Below are positions 34,173 through 47,392 of a DNA stretch of 64,000 nucleotides, in pieces. Every line of letters begins with the position of its first letter. Within the stretch, counting starts at the first letter, position 1. Source of the stretch: Craterostigma plantagineum (lineage: Eukaryota > Streptophyta > Magnoliopsida > Lamiales > Linderniaceae); the NCBI GenBank assembly GCA_027422505.1, contig JAPQWV010000735.1, forward strand, positions 1 to 64,000, read 5' to 3'. The notes beneath the pieces were generated by a model, which worked only from the letters and a program-made list of their open reading frames with translations, had not been told where the DNA came from and did not search any database. A program made the translations under genes and the position numbers.

Positions 34173-35870
34173 TTTTTTTTTTTTTTGGGAAATGGTCACT
34201 AAAATAAAAAGGAAAGCAGTACATGTGGTTCTCTCAAGGAGCACATACCAACTGGTAACAAGCTACCAGCTCACAAGGACACAACCAAATCCACAGAAAC
34301 AACCCTCAAACAACAAGCCAAAGGAAAGGCGGCAAAGACAGCCAAACACATGCAGAAATCCAAATCCGACCAAGTAAAACCACAATTCAAGCGGCGAGCG
34401 ACGATCAGGGGTCTCCAGTGTCGTGGCTAGCTATAGGATCTTGGGTGCTCTTGTTCGTCGCCTCATGGGCAGCCTCGAGGTCAGCAAGAGCCTCAAACAT
34501 GTTATGATCCGGGTGGTGGTACGACGTCCCAACGCCTTTGGTGGTGGGGGCATCCGCCGAGCTAGGATGAGTTGGCCGAGTCCTGCGATCGAAGGAATGT
34601 TTGGCCGGCGTTGCTTGCCTTCCCCATCGAGGCCAGCCATGGTGGCCTCCTTATGAACGACGCCTTTACCCTTGGATTCCATACGACTCCATGCACGCAC
34701 TTATGGTGCCACCGTAGTCGGACGTGGCGGCGGTTTGTAAGGCTGCATGGGCGCGGCGACCGTGAGGGCCCTAGCCGAGCTGTTAGGACGCGGGTGGGTC
34801 TTGGCCGAGCTTTTAGGCGGCTGTTGCGGCCGGTTTTTGGGGCAAGTCGTGATACTATGGGCCCAAGAGTCACATGACGAGCATTTTTTTGGTCGCCACT
34901 CATATTCGACATTAACGGGTACGATCCCCGAGGAGCTACCATCCTGAGTTGGAATGTGGATATTGAATCGCTCGACTAAAGGTTCCGTCGGTGTTATTTC
35001 AATACAGACCCTAGCATACTCAAGACGTTCCGCGCGAGCCGTCGCTGCGTTCGCAAACAAGGGCTTCCCGAGCACACTAGCAACGATTCCTAAGCCGGCT
35101 TGTGTCCAGTATTCCGTTGGGACGTTTCGGAGTCTAACCCAAAGCGGAATAGTCGGATGCTGTTTCTTTTCAAAAGAAAAACCCATATGCCAAGCCTCAA
35201 GGAAGATCGGCTACCCCTGCAAGAGCGAAGGTCCACCTTCCAAGGCCGCAGCTGCCGCCTCCTCCGAGGTAAAACGGAACTTGAAAAATCCATTGATCGT
35301 CGATCTTACTTCGACAAGGTTCTTCCAAATAGATCGGACGAAGCGTTCAACATGTGGGAAGTACGGGCGCTTCCCAATAAAATACCCGACGAGCGTATGA
35401 TCCCACCGTGTGACACCTTGCTGAGCAACTTCCCACGAAGGCCGGGCAGCAGCGACTCCATCAATGACACTAGGCTTCGTGTAAGTTAGAGAGATGCGTG
35501 GTGAGCTAGCCCTTCCTCGGTTTTTGTTGATGCCAGAGACAATATCAGAGAATGAAGGTCCCGAACTATGAATTCCCAGTGGTGGAACCTCCTCAGGCAG
35601 CCTAGTGCGCGAATCTGTATTGCCGGCGCATGAGGGAAAGGTAGCTATTATGGGAGAATCCTTGGAAGAATCGTTAGGCCCATGAATAGTGGATATAACC
35701 TCATCCTCGTCATGTGTAGGCCCATTAAGGGTGGTAGTGGCTTTCTCCACATGTCCAGGCCCAAAAGGGGTATCCGGCCCAACAGTGTTGGGGTAAGTAT
35801 CCAACACAAATTCAGGGCCCTTTAGAGTGTTGGGGTAAGTATCCAACACAAATGATATTGACGATGCACG
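34173..35870 (-). mobile_element. LINE-derived ORF1 copy with poly(A) tail
   Basis: On the minus strand an ORF1-type coding region is followed by about 240 bp of apparent 3' UTR and a 14-base A-run (34173-34186). It has landed in the LTR fragment. No endonuclease or reverse transcriptase follows, so it resembles a retroposed ORF1-only transcript. I did not find a target duplication at the other end. A 41-bp-spaced duplication (tgttggggtaagtatccaac at about 35786 and 35829) lies at its 5' end. Confidence 0.72.
34431..35849 (-). pseudogene. LINE ORF1-like protein, DUF4283 plus zinc knuckle
   Basis: One frame with two stops (near 35211 and 34701). After a low-complexity N-terminus comes a PSFSDIVSG segment, then the DUF4283 core: LVGYFIGKRPYFPHVERFV, FFKFRFTSEEAAAAALEGG and LWVRLRNVPTEYW. 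The CX2CX4HX4C knuckle CSSCDSWAHSITTC and a proline-rich basic tail follow. In plant L1 elements this protein binds the element RNA. Of the stops, one lies between LLQG and PIFLEAW where family members are continuous. Confidence 0.82.
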
Positions 35871-35953
35871 AGGTAGAATTTGCTTGTCTAATTAGGGTGC
35901 AAATTCGAAAAATAATGGTAAATCGAATCTAGATGTCGATATAAATTGCAAGT

Positions 35954-36765
35954 AATCGGTGTAAATTCGAGGTACCCATGAGAAATCGAGGTCTATTTTA
36001 CCTTATTGAGTCAATAACATCGGGATTTATGCAGTTTTCATCCGTTTTTAGTGTCGTTTGTGACTTTCGTTGTATTTCCCCGATCCATTGGTTGAATACA
36101 GAATGTGTTATTTACGACACACATAGCGTTATTACCTTTCAGCGACGTGTTACTTCTAAGTTTACATTTGTTATTAACCATAAGATATTTGTTATTTTTT
36201 GCTATGTTGTAAGTATTTCTTTTATACACGATTTAGGGAATATAATATCCGTTTCTTGCAACTAATCGATATACATTCGAGGTACCCATGAGAAATTGAG
36301 GTTTATTTTACCTTATTGAGTCAATAACGACGTGATTTATGCAGTTTTCATCTGTTTTTTAGTGGCGTTTGTGATTTTAGTTCTTTCTATCCCGATCCAT
36401 TATTTGTATACAGAATGTGTTATTTACGACAAACGAGGCGTTATTACCATTCAGCGACATGTTACTTCTAAGTCTACATTTGTTATTAACCATAAGATAT
36501 TTGTTATTTTTGCTATGTTATAAGTATTTCTTTTTTACACAATTTAGGGAAAATATAATATCCGTTTTTTGCAACAAATCGGTATAAATTCGAGGTACCA
36601 TGAGAAATTGAGGTATATTTTACCTTATTGAGTCAATAACGACGTGATTTATGCAGTTTTCATCTGTTTTTAGTGTCGTTTGTGATTTTAGTTCTTTCTA
36701 TCCCGGTCCATTACTATACAGAATGTGTTATTTACAACAAACGAGGCGTTATTACCATTCAGTGA
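35954..36765 (+). repeat. ~310-bp tandem repeat array, left block
   Basis: About 2.6 direct units starting near 35954, 36264 and 36573. Each unit carries aattcgaggtacccatgag, ttattgagtcaataacg, gcagttttcatctg, gaatgtgttatttacgac and aatataatatccgtt. Small open frames inside are not conserved in reading and are unlikely to be genes. Unit A of duplication 2 begins inside the first unit. Confidence 0.9.
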
Positions 36766-37867
36766 CTCGATTTGGGTTTATCACATGTAATAATATTGAT
36801 AGTTGTCTAGGTTAAACCCATTTATAAATTAATATTGATTTCTCTGTTGCGGATCTCACGAGCGCGACGGTGTCGTCTCACCAGCGCTAGGGTTTTTGGG
36901 TAGTTTTTGAGGTTTAGGACTTACGGTTCGAGGTTAAGATTAAGGGTTTACGACATGAAATTTTTGGAGAACGATCCACGACTTGTGCAGGTATTTCTAC
37001 AACCTTAAAAATATTTTGGGGTTCGGGATTTAGGATTTAGGGTTTAGGGTTTCGGACCTCGGATTTAGGGTTTTGAGCTTAGTATTTTGTGTTTGTGGTC
37101 TATAAATGTTATTAGTACTTTAATGTTGATGTTTGAACATGTTCGTGGTGCAATTCATAATGTTATGTTCCATTGAAAGATGTGATAGTCTATGTTTTGC
37201 AATGGAGGACTATATATTTATATATGTATTGAGATCAATATTCGTCAATTGACATCAAATTTCGCTTATTGTGTCTTTTAAAGGAATGTTGTGATTAAAC
37301 TTCATCAAATTATATATTTACATGAACATCCATATTACACATCCAAAATAAAAGTGTATTTTTGTACGAATTAATCGAATTAGTGACGTGGTACTGAACA
37401 TCATTTATGAGGTATCAGTATTGATCAATGTGTTATTAGTTGAGTTCGTGTTATTTTTCTTTACCTAACATGTGTTATTATTTCCAATTAATGTAGTACA
37501 ATTTTGAGAAAGTCCTGTAAATATCTCTGACAATTCAGTTAAATTCTCTGACGGTCCAGAAGCTTCTAGAATATTCTCAATGAAGTGTTTTTTTACATGT
37601 ATATGTGTTATATTTGTTGGGTAAAATGTTACTCACTTAAAAACGTTTTAGTCTCAGAGAAAGCTAAATTCTCTCAATTTCACAGTTATCGACTTACTTT
37701 TTTCTTTTAATATTAAGACTCGTTTGATTCGATTTTATCTTATTCAGTCGCTTTTACCTTGTTCGGCCGTTGAAGTCGATATTGAATTGGTTTCTAAACG
37801 AAATTTTTGATTTGGGGGTGGAAGCACGAATTCACTCGATACATAAAAAATGTGTCTTTATTAGTAA
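36766..37867. other. spacer between 310-bp blocks with telomere-like boxes
   Basis: Single-copy within the unit. It contains tttagggtttaggg at 37034-37047 and further ttaggg words nearby, plus stretches resembling a plant 5' UTR. No convincing open frame. The telomere-like words are too few to be a true telomere. Confidence 0.5.
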
Positions 37868-39025
37868 GACCCATCTGAAATTGAGGACGAAAAAACTTTA
37901 TTCAGTCACAAACGCTAAGATTATGCAGTTTTCATCTGTTTTTAGTGTCGTTTGTGATTTCGTTTTATCCATTTCGATCCATTACTTGTATACAGAATGT
38001 GTTATTTACGACAAAGAAGGCGTTATTACCTTTCAGTGACGTGTTACTTCTAAGTCAACATTTGTTATTAACCTAAGACATTTGTTATTTTTGGCTATGT
38101 TATAAGTATTTCTTTTTACACGATTTAGAGAAAATATAATATCCGTTTCTTGCAACTAATCGGTATAAATTCGAGGTACCCATGAGAAATTGAGGTCAAT
38201 TTTACCTTATTGAGTCAATAACGCGGAGATTTATGCAGCTTTCATCTGGTTTTTAGTGTCGTTTATGATTTTCGTTTTATCCATTTCGATCCATTACTTG
38301 TATGCGGAATGTGTTATTTACGACAAAGAATGCGTTATTACCTTTCAGCGGCGTGTTACTTCTAAGTCAACATTTGTTATTAACCATAAGACATTTGTTA
38401 TTTTTGGCTATGTTATAAGTATTTCTTTTTACACGATTTAGGGAAAATATAATATCCGTTTCTTGCAACTAATCGGTATAAATTTGAGGTACCCATGAGA
38501 AATGGAGGTCTATTTTACCTTATTGAGTCAATAACGTGGAGATTTATGCAGTTTTCATCTGTTTTTTAGTGTCGTTTGTGATTTTCGTTTTATTCATTTT
38601 CGATCCATTACTTGTATACACAATGTGTTATTTACGACACAAGGCGTTATTACCTTCAGCCGTGTGTTACTTCTAAGTCAACATTTGTTATTATCTATAA
38701 TGCATTTGTTATTTTTGGCTATGTTATAAGTATTTCTTTTTACACGATTTAGGGAAAATATAATATCCGTTTCTTGCAACTAATCGGTATAAATTCGAGG
38801 TACCCATGAGAAATGGAGGTCTATTTTACCTTATTGAGTCAATAACGCGGAGATTTATGCAGTTTTCATCTGTTTTTTAGTGTCGTTTGTGATTTTCGTT
38901 TTATTCCTTTCGATCCATTACTTGTATACACAATGTGTTATTTACGACACACAAGGCGTTATTACCTTTCAGCGATGTGTTACTTCTAAGTCAACATTTG
39001 TTATTATCTAATGCATTTGTTTTTT
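37868..39025 (+). repeat. ~310-bp tandem repeat array, right block
   Basis: About 3.7 units (starts near 37868, 38157, 38468, 38782) of the same repeat as 35954-36765. The first unit is the most divergent and the array ends in a T-run. Confidence 0.9.
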
Positions 39026-39599
39026 TTTTTTGCTATATTCGTTATTTCTGACGATTAAAGCTGCAAAATTAGATATACAAATCATACCCACGATCAAATT
39101 AACAATAATTTCAACATATTAGGTCATAAACTTTGATATTTTCGGCTACAGTCGCAACGATTTCTGTTATTTGTATATATCAATTTTTTCTAGCTTCCAT
39201 AAATCTTTTGAAGATTTTTTTCAATCTCAACGATTTATGTTTATCATTTTCGGCTCCATGTCAACGATTTCTGACGATTAAAGCTGCAAATTAGCAATAC
39301 AAATCGAGCTTGAAGTTTTTTTAAGAGGATTCGAGCTTGCAGCGAAAATCGCTCTTTGGAGAAGACGCTGGCAAAGGCTTGTAAATTTCGCATCTGTTAG
39401 AGGGTATATATGTCATATCGCATAGTTTGGGTCTTTTTCTCTAAGAGTTTTGAAAAGTAGGTCCTTAATGCTAAATGAAACTTGATTTGGGTCTGAACAC
39501 TACTTAAACATCTTAACGGGGCCTGACTGATAATTAACCCTTTCTTAATATGAGAGGGAAAGGCTTAGTCATCAACTTGTCCCATCACTCACAAATCCC
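39026..39599. other. AT-rich stretch with a possible transposon terminus
   Basis: A direct repeat of tctgacgattaaagctgcaaa occurs at about 39050 and 39267. Near 39400-39540 the sequence ends cggggcctgactgataattaaccc, which resembles plant MULE or MITE ends, but I found no inverted partner. Confidence 0.4.
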
Positions 39600-42500
39600 T
39601 AAGCTCTAATCCTTATCATAACGATTGATCATCAAAAGAAAAACATAATAAGAAAGAAAACTTTATTAAGCCTAGAAAAAAAGAAAACCCTTGTCACTTA
39701 ACCACAAGAAAGAAGAGGACGAAAGGAACTGGCCAATTAAAGAATCATAGCATCTTTGTTTCGGATTCTTGATAAGAAAAACATTCCTTTGGCAACCTTT
39801 GTGACTTTCGTAATATATAGTCCTTAGCTGCTATATTTCGATAAATCAAGACACTAATAGAAATTAGATGTACCCTAGACGGCAGATTTACTAGTTTAGA
39901 TTATAAAGCATGTTAACATATTTATTTAGTCAAAGAATAACTCGGATGGCATAACATATCTTAAAGACTTATAACCCTAATATAGAACAAATGTTGGTTG
40001 AAGCTAGCGATTTTAGGGTTTGGGTGTAAACCATACCAAAATAGGTGCTTAGAAGTATGTATTTTACGTTTGAGAATGTTAGTAAATTAGGGATTAAATT
40101 TTGGAGTAGAAGGCAGCTTCAAAGTGACTCTCGATCGAATGACAAAAGTTACATGAACGACCGGGCGAATTGAAATGATGAGAAGATCGGGCGATTTGAT
40201 GCTTCGATAGACTCTCGGCGAAACTGAGATGATGGAACGAAACAAATCGATCGAACGCAAAGTTTACAATGCATGGAATCGGGCGACTTTGTGGGGAATG
40301 AAGAGCACAACGAAACTGGGTTAAATGGAGTCGAATCGACTGATTTGTAGGGGTGTAAAAGTCTCGACGAAAGTGGAAATTCCATGCAAGGAATCAGGCG
40401 TTTCTAAAAGGAAATTGAAGCTCGGCAATTTTACTTCGAGCGATTTCAAAAGCCAGCCAATCGAATCACTTGATGATGGAAAAACTCGCCGATTTACACT
40501 TAGCATAAAATGTTCGATCGAAACTCGTTCCATAAGAGCCAATCGGGCGATTTCTTACAATTGAAAGAAGACTCGTCGATTCTTGTATTGAGCCACATCA
40601 CAGTCGATTGAAACTTAACCATATGTTATACCTAATCGATCGAAAGTAAACTTTTAGTGCAGGACAATCAGATGACGTAGAAGCCTACAAGAACCGGGCG
40701 AGGCTTAGATGTCTAATCTTGGACTTAGACTAGAAAGCGAGACTTAGGGCTTAGCAAATTTACATAGCCGAATTAATTATTCTAACCTAGCTATTTAATT
40801 TAGACATGACCCTAAATTTATAATATTTTTTCTAAGGGTCAGAAGAAAGGAATTCACAAGGCAGTAAGCTTATTTAGCACGGACGGCAGGTAAGTGAAAG
40901 TCCCAACTACTACAACATATAATTTTACGTGCATGAATTATATGTCCGCTTCTATGATTTTACGTGACTTCCTACGTGATTTAATTACGTTACATGACGA
41001 CATGACATGCATACTCACGACATGATCATATGCACACACGATTAGTATTAAAGATGGAATGTGAGGGCGTCCATAATATAAGATCACTTGAGAGTGATAA
41101 ATATTCGTCGATATGGGCATCTGATGTCGACTCACAGTTGAGTTACGGCACTTCTAGGCTACCATAGTGACTTTTATGGCGCCAATTTCAAGACATGACA
41201 TGTTCAAGACAAGACATGATACTAGGGCAAATGCCCTCATGACGGAACGCGAATCCTGGAGGATGCGAGCTGGGGGATTAAGCAACACCGAGGGTATCTC
41301 GGGTGTTGGCTACCTTATAATTGGCTATTAGTGTGAAGCGTCCCCGTGACGTATGTGTTGGGGCGAGTAAATTTCAAAATTTTTCTCACCGCCGTTACTA
41401 AGACCGTGCTCGGTATAATAAAGAAAACGTGCATGTATCCACATAATAGAGTATAAGGGATTGCCCTCATAGCGAAGATCCCTAGCTCCCGGTTGTAGTA
41501 ACCGTTCCACGCTTCCACGAACCGCACAAAAGAGAGTCACGCCGACACCCTGAGACGTATCACAAACAAAGTCCCTCCTAAGGATGGCTAGAGAGGGAAT
41601 GGAGTTGTTTAAAGAGATATATTTTCCTTAAAATTTCCTCTAAGGATGATACTTATTTTCTCCCTCAAAGGTAAAAAATACACATGAAAACTTAAGTATT
41701 TCACTATGAAAAACTTATGTATTTTATAGGCCACGAAAATTACAAAGAAAATACCATATTTTCAAGCTTTGAAAATGATTTGTACCATACAAATAAATAT
41801 GTCAAAACATAATGGCCTACCTTCGAAAAAAACTTCACAAAGGGTTAATATTGCTTAAAAATATTTTTGGCATTTAATACAAAAATTAAAGGAATAGAAA
41901 ACAACACTTTGGCATTTTGCATTCCACATTAATCATGCCATAAATATATATTTTCTATTTATAAATTTCGAAAATAAAAAAAAATACCATTTTTACCCTT
42001 GTGTTAAAAGTTGAGCCCATAAATTAAGCCCAATATCTAATAAAGGCTTAATATTATTATTAATAAATTAAGCCCGATATCTAATAAAGGCTTAATATTA
42101 TTTTGGTAGAAAAATAAATTAAGCCCAATATCTAATAAATGCTTAATATTATTTTTCAGCCCAAAGCCCACACTTAAATATTTTTTCAAATACTCACGTA
42201 CCATTATTATGAACTACTCAAAGCTCGTTATATCTCTCTTTGATAGATACTATGTCAGTGATCCATTTTAAGCCCGACTCTCTTGGTTCGTCTCAACCGG
42301 CAAGGGAGGAATCCATGAATTCGGTAAGCACCTAACCAATCCCGCGGTACAGAATAGATCCCGTATTGAGAACGATCTTCATCGTATTCACGAACCGACT
42401 ATAGATTATCGTAGTACGTATAGACCCTTCACTTATGTCCCAGTCGAGTGAGAATCATGGTTACGTCAAACAAACTAACCCGACTCTATGATTAATTCGT

Positions 42501-43782
42501 GAAGGCAAAATTACTAAACTACACTCCACGTCTACGTGAGTTAGTTTATTGCTTTGGCCAAAGACTTTGTACTTTCCCATCACCGAATATGTATAGAACA
42601 TATATCTCGATTACTAAGGAGACCGTGAATCCCTCACGACTGTCTATGACCGGCAATCACCCTTCGTTGTCAAGACCGCATGTCGCAGCCGACCCATGTT
42701 CTACCTCGAACAATGCGGGCCTAGCAAACTAGTGACAAGTCAAGACCCCTGAAGTCAACTCTGTCAAAGACCCTTTGGTCTAAGGTCCACGTACACTACT
42801 ATAGTAAATCGAATGATTATTGACGCTTCCCAAAGTAATAGGCCATGTGATCATCGATTATGAGTCGTGTCCAAATCTAAGTTAATCCCCGTTTCAACTT
42901 CTATTAATGTTACGACCTCCCACTTCCCAAGTGAATGGTTGGCACAACCATTTTGGAGTCATCAACAAATAAGTCATAATCGACATTCAGTCACCCTACT
43001 GAAGTCTAAGACTTATAAACTAATTTAATATCCGAGAATAATAGCTCACCGGTGCCTCCTCTCCCATCCCATGAGAATCGGTAACTAAATTCGTATATAT
43101 GGGATTTATTTATTTACCGTCTTACCGGATGCCAAAATGGTAAATAAATAATAATGCCCTATTCATTTCATCCACGAATGGCATACTGATGGCATATCCT
43201 TAACAGTATGAAACCACCTTGGGATTGAAAAGGCGCCCTAGGGTTAGCCTCTCATGAGTGGGTATTGTCACTTATATATTTTAAATCCCTTGTGGAACGA
43301 GCTCCATGATGGTGCATAGCTTGATAGCCGAGGGCCCTACATGACAAGACAACAAGGAAAATATGAGGTCTAGGAAGCATTGGCACGGATGCCTCTGCGA
43401 AATAAGACACGTGCATGGCATGCATTGCTTTCACTTACTGAGCTTTATAAGCTCATTCCACGTATTTATGTATTGTAGGTTCACAGTATCACGGTACGTG
43501 ATCTTTACGATGGCGAGGTCAAATTTTGAAGCTTCCGGAGGACTTTTGAGGTGGCAGTGTGTACATAGATGCGACCTACGTGGCGGGCTGATAGATCATT
43601 TTTGAACACGCATGCGCACTCACCTATATTTATGTCCCAGAAATATTTTGTAATGTACAGAAGAGTTTCCTTTATATAAAAGAAAAATTTTAGATGCATT
43701 TTCGTAGTTATTATTTTCTTAAATCACATGCAATCACTTAAATTAGTAATAAGAATGGGTGGTAGAAGGCAGGGGCGCCACA
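39600..43782 (+). repeat. Tekay-like LTR (second family), with nested solo LTR
   Basis: Plus-strand LTR related to the one at 3552-6698. Shared order: caggtaagtg, catgatcat.tgcac, cttactgagctttata, ggacttttgaggtgg..gtgtgtaca, gatgcgacct. It ends in ggggcgccaca at 43782, directly against the hAT remnant. The left boundary is not determined; homology is clear only from about 40,900. Repeated tcgggcgattt/actcgtcgatt words at 40130-40700 parallel the tcgacat words of the other LTR. No primer site follows, so it is solo or truncated. Confidence 0.68.
41356..43205 (-). mobile_element. nested solo LTR, target duplication GTATG
   Basis: 1,850 bp from TGTTAAGGATATG to CCCCAACA on the minus strand, flanked by gtatg at 41351-41355 and 43206-43210. 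Removing it rejoins the surrounding LTR. It belongs to the family whose 5' end with primer site is at 33343-34172. There is no internal region, so it arose by LTR-LTR recombination. Short frames inside are not genes. Confidence 0.9.
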
Positions 43783-44399
43783 TGGAAGTCCACTGAGCAG
43801 GGACATCAAGACTCAAGCCCTTAGTGGTCTTTAATTTTCACAGTTTTGGCACATTCCAAATACCATTTTAGTCTACTCGGAGAGTTCCTAATGTATAGAA
43901 AGGCTCTTCTAATACCACAGATGACATCATTTTTTTCTTTCATCCTGTCTTGGACGACAAGATTAATGATAATAGCTATACATCTCATATGAATGTACTT
44001 TCCTCCCACTATTATGTAATGCATTGGCACCATCATTTGATGAAGCATTATCAACTGTAAAAATAAATATCTTATCAATTCCCCAAGTAGGCGTTGCTCG
44101 ATATCATTGGCTACTTCATCACCTTTGCGACCCAAAATCGGGAAAAAGTTCAGTAAATTTCTTTTTAAATTCTAGTCATCATCAATGAAATGGATAGTGA
44201 GACACATATGGTTGATTATCTGAATCGATGTCCATGTGTCCGTCGTAATACAAATGGTTTGTGATTATTTGGCAGTGACTTCAATCTCCCTTCATTCACG
44301 TAGATGTTGTGAATGTCCTTTTGTTAGAGTTTTCCGTGAAAAAACTATAAACATATGACATATAACTGACGAGAAGTGCCTAAAACCCCCGTTCTCAAC
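43783..44399 (-). pseudogene. hAT transposase remnant, truncated at both ends
   Basis: Minus-strand blocks ITTDTWTSIQ (first catalytic Asp), GRKGDEVANDIEQRLLG, KIFIFTVDNASSND (second Asp) and YIHMRC...INLVVQD, then YIRNSPSRLKWYLECAKTVKIK and LSLDVPAQW. Several stops and a shift break it. The C-terminal side is cut by the LTR ending at 43782. The N-terminal side is cut by the duplication junction at 44399, so the BED finger is missing here. Confidence 0.82.
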
Positions 44400-46235
44400 A
44401 GTTTTCATCCGTTTTTAGTGTCGTTTGTGACTTTCGTTGTATTTCCCCGATCCATTGGTTGAATACAGAATGTGTTATTTACGACACACATAGCGTTATT
44501 ACCTTTCAGCGACGTGTTACTTCTAAGTTTACATTTGTTATTAACCATAAGATATTTGTTATTTTTTGCTATGTTGTAAGTATTTCTTTTATACACGATT
44601 TAGGGAATATAATATCCGTTTCTTGCAACTAATCGATATACATTCGAGGTACCCATGAGAAATTGAGGTTTATTTTACCTTATTGAGTCAATAACGACGT
44701 GATTTATGCAGTTTTCATCTGTTTTTTAGTGGCGTTTGTGATTTTAGTTCTTTCTATCCCGATCCATTATTTGTATACAGAATGTGTTATTTACGACAAC
44801 GAGGCGTTATTACCATTCAGCGACGTGTTACTTCTAAGTCTACATTTGTTATTAACCATAAGATATTTGTTATTTTTACTATGTTATAAGTATTTCTTTT
44901 TTACACAATTTAGGGAAAATATAATATCCGTTTTTTGCAACAAATCGGTATAAATTCGAGGTACTCATGAGAAATTGAGGTCTATTTTACCTTATTGAGT
45001 CAATAACGACGTGATTTATGCAGTTTTCATCTGTTTTTTAGTGTCGTTTGTGATTTTAGTTCTTTCTATCCCGGTCCATTACTATACAGAATGTGTTATT
45101 TACAACAAACGAGGCGTTATTACCATTCAGTGACTCGATTTGGGTTTATCACATGTAATAATATTGATAGTTGTCTAGGTTAAACCCATTTATAAATTAA
45201 TATTGATTTCTCTGTTGCGGATCTCACGAGCGCGACGGTGTCGTCTCACCAGCGCTAGGGTTTTTGGGTAGTTTTTGAGGTTTAGGACTTACGGTTCGAG
45301 GTTAAGATTAAGGGTTTACGACATGAAATTTTTGGAGAACGATCCACGACTTGTGCATGTATTTCTACAACCTTAAAAATATTTTGGGGTTCGGGATTTA
45401 GGATTTAAGGTTTAGGGTTTCGGACCTCGGATTTAGGGTTTTGAGCTTAGTATTTTGTGTTTGTGGTCTATAAATGTTATTAGTACTTTAATGTTGATGT
45501 TTGAACATGTTCGTGGTGCAATTCATAATGTTATGTTCCATTGAAAGATGTGATAGTCTATGTTTTGCAATGGAGGACTATATATTTATATATGTATTGA
45601 GATCAATATTCGTCAATTGACATCAAATTTCGCTTATTGTGTCTTTTAAAGGAATGTGGTGATTAAACTTCATCAAATTATATATTTACATGAACATCCA
45701 TATTACACATCCAAAATAAAAGTGTATTTTTGTATGAATTAATCGAATTAGTGACGTGGTACTGAACATCATTTATGAGGTATCAGTATTGATCAATGTG
45801 TTATTAGTTGAGTTCGTGTTATTTTTCTTTACCTAACATGTGTTATTATTTCCAATTAATGTAGTACAATTTTGAGAAAGTCCTGTAAATATCTCTGACA
45901 ATCAGTTAAATTCTCTGACGGTCCAGAAGCTTCTAGAATATTCTCAATGAAGTGTTTTTTTACATGTATATGTGTTATATTTGTTGGGTAAAATGTTACT
46001 CACTTAAAAACGTTTTAGTCTCAGAGAAAGCTAAATTCTCTCAATTTCACAGTTATCGACTTACTTTTTTCTTTTAATATTAAGACTCGTTTGATTCGAT
46101 TTTATCTTATTCAGTCGCTTTTACCTTGTTCGGCCGTTGAAGTGGATATTGAATTGGTTTCTAAACGAAATTTTTGATTTGGGGGTGGAAGCACGAATTC
46201 ACTCGATACATAAAAAAATGTGTCTTTATTAGTAA

Positions 46236-47392
46236 GACCCATCTGAAATTGAGGACGAAAAAACTTTATTCAGTCACAAGCGCTAAGATTATGCAGTTTT
46301 CATCTGTTTTTAGTGTCGTTTGTGATTTCGTTTTATCCATTTCGATCCATTACTTGTATACAGAATGTGTTATTTACGACAAAGAAGGCGTTATTACCTT
46401 TCAGTGACGTGTTACTTCTAAGTCAACATTTGTTATTAACCTAAGACATTTGTTATTTTTGGCTATGTTATAAGTATTTCTTTTTACACGATTTAGAGAA
46501 AATATAATATCCGTTTCTTGCAACTAATCGGTATAAATTCGAGGTACCCATGAGAAATTGAGGTCAATTTTACCTTATTGAGTCAATAACGCGGAGATTT
46601 ATGCAGTTTTCATCTGGTTTTTAGTGTCGTTTATGATTTTCGTTTTATCCATTTCGATCCATTACTTGTATGCGGAATGTGTTATTTACGACAAAGAATG
46701 CGTTATTACCTTTCAGCGGCGTGTTACTTCTAAGTCAACATTTGTTATTAACCATAAGACATTTGTTATTTTTGGCTATGTTATAAGTATTTCTTTTTAC
46801 ACGATTTAGGGAAAATATAATATCCGTTTCTTGCAACTAATCGGTATAAATTCGAGGTACCCATGAGAAATGGAGGTCTATTTTACCTTATTGAGTCAAT
46901 AACGTGGAGATTTATGCAGTTTTCATCTGTTTTTAGTGTCGTTTGTGATTTTCGTTTTATTCATTTTCGATCCATTACTTGTATACACAATGTGTTATTT
47001 ACGACACAAGGCGTTATTACCTTCAGCCGTGTGTTACTTCTAAGTCAACATTTGTTATTATCTATAATGCATTTGTTATTTTTGGCTATGTTATAAGTAT
47101 TTCTTTTTACACGATTTAGGGAAAATATAATATCCGTTTCTTGCAACTAATCGGTATAAATTCGAGGTACCCATGAGAAATGGAGGTCTATTTTACCTTA
47201 TTGAGTCAATAACGCGGAGATTTATGCAGTTTTCATCTGTTTTTTAGTGTCGTTTGTGATTTTCGTTTTATTCCTTTCGATCCATTACTTGTATACACAA
47301 TGTGTTATTTACGACACACAAGGCGTTACTACCTTTCAGCGATGTGTTACTTCTAAGTCAACATTTGTTATTATCTAATGCATTTGTTTTTT
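46236..47392 (+). repeat. ~310-bp tandem repeat array in unit B
   Basis: Counterpart of 37868-39025 with the same unit order; the left block counterpart is 44400-45133. Confidence 0.88.

Larger units (their letters stand above)
36033..44399 (+). repeat. tandem segmental duplication 2, unit A
   Basis: 8,367 bp repeated head-to-tail as 44400-52759. It starts within a 310-bp repeat and ends within the hAT transposase remnant. The junction joins ...gttctcaac to agttttcatcc with at most 1 bp of overlap. Confidence 0.93.

Noticed and set aside
37023..37072. Interstitial telomere
   Set aside because: Only two adjacent TTTAGGG units plus scattered variants, too short for a telomeric tract.
37770..38441. 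Short recurring frames in the 310-bp repeats
   Set aside because: Frames shift between units and depend on repeat indels; no domain is recognisable.
40149..40564. Conserved proteins encoded in both strands near 40.3, 48.7 and 63.4 kb
   Set aside because: They lie in the repeated tcgggcgattt zone of the Tekay-like LTR, and identity reflects segment duplication, not coding constraint.
41061..43782. Alternative LTR start at TGTGAGGGCG with TGGAA as target duplication
   Set aside because: TGGAA does occur at both ends, but homology to the other Tekay-type LTR extends well to the left of 41061, and hAT sequence does not resume there.
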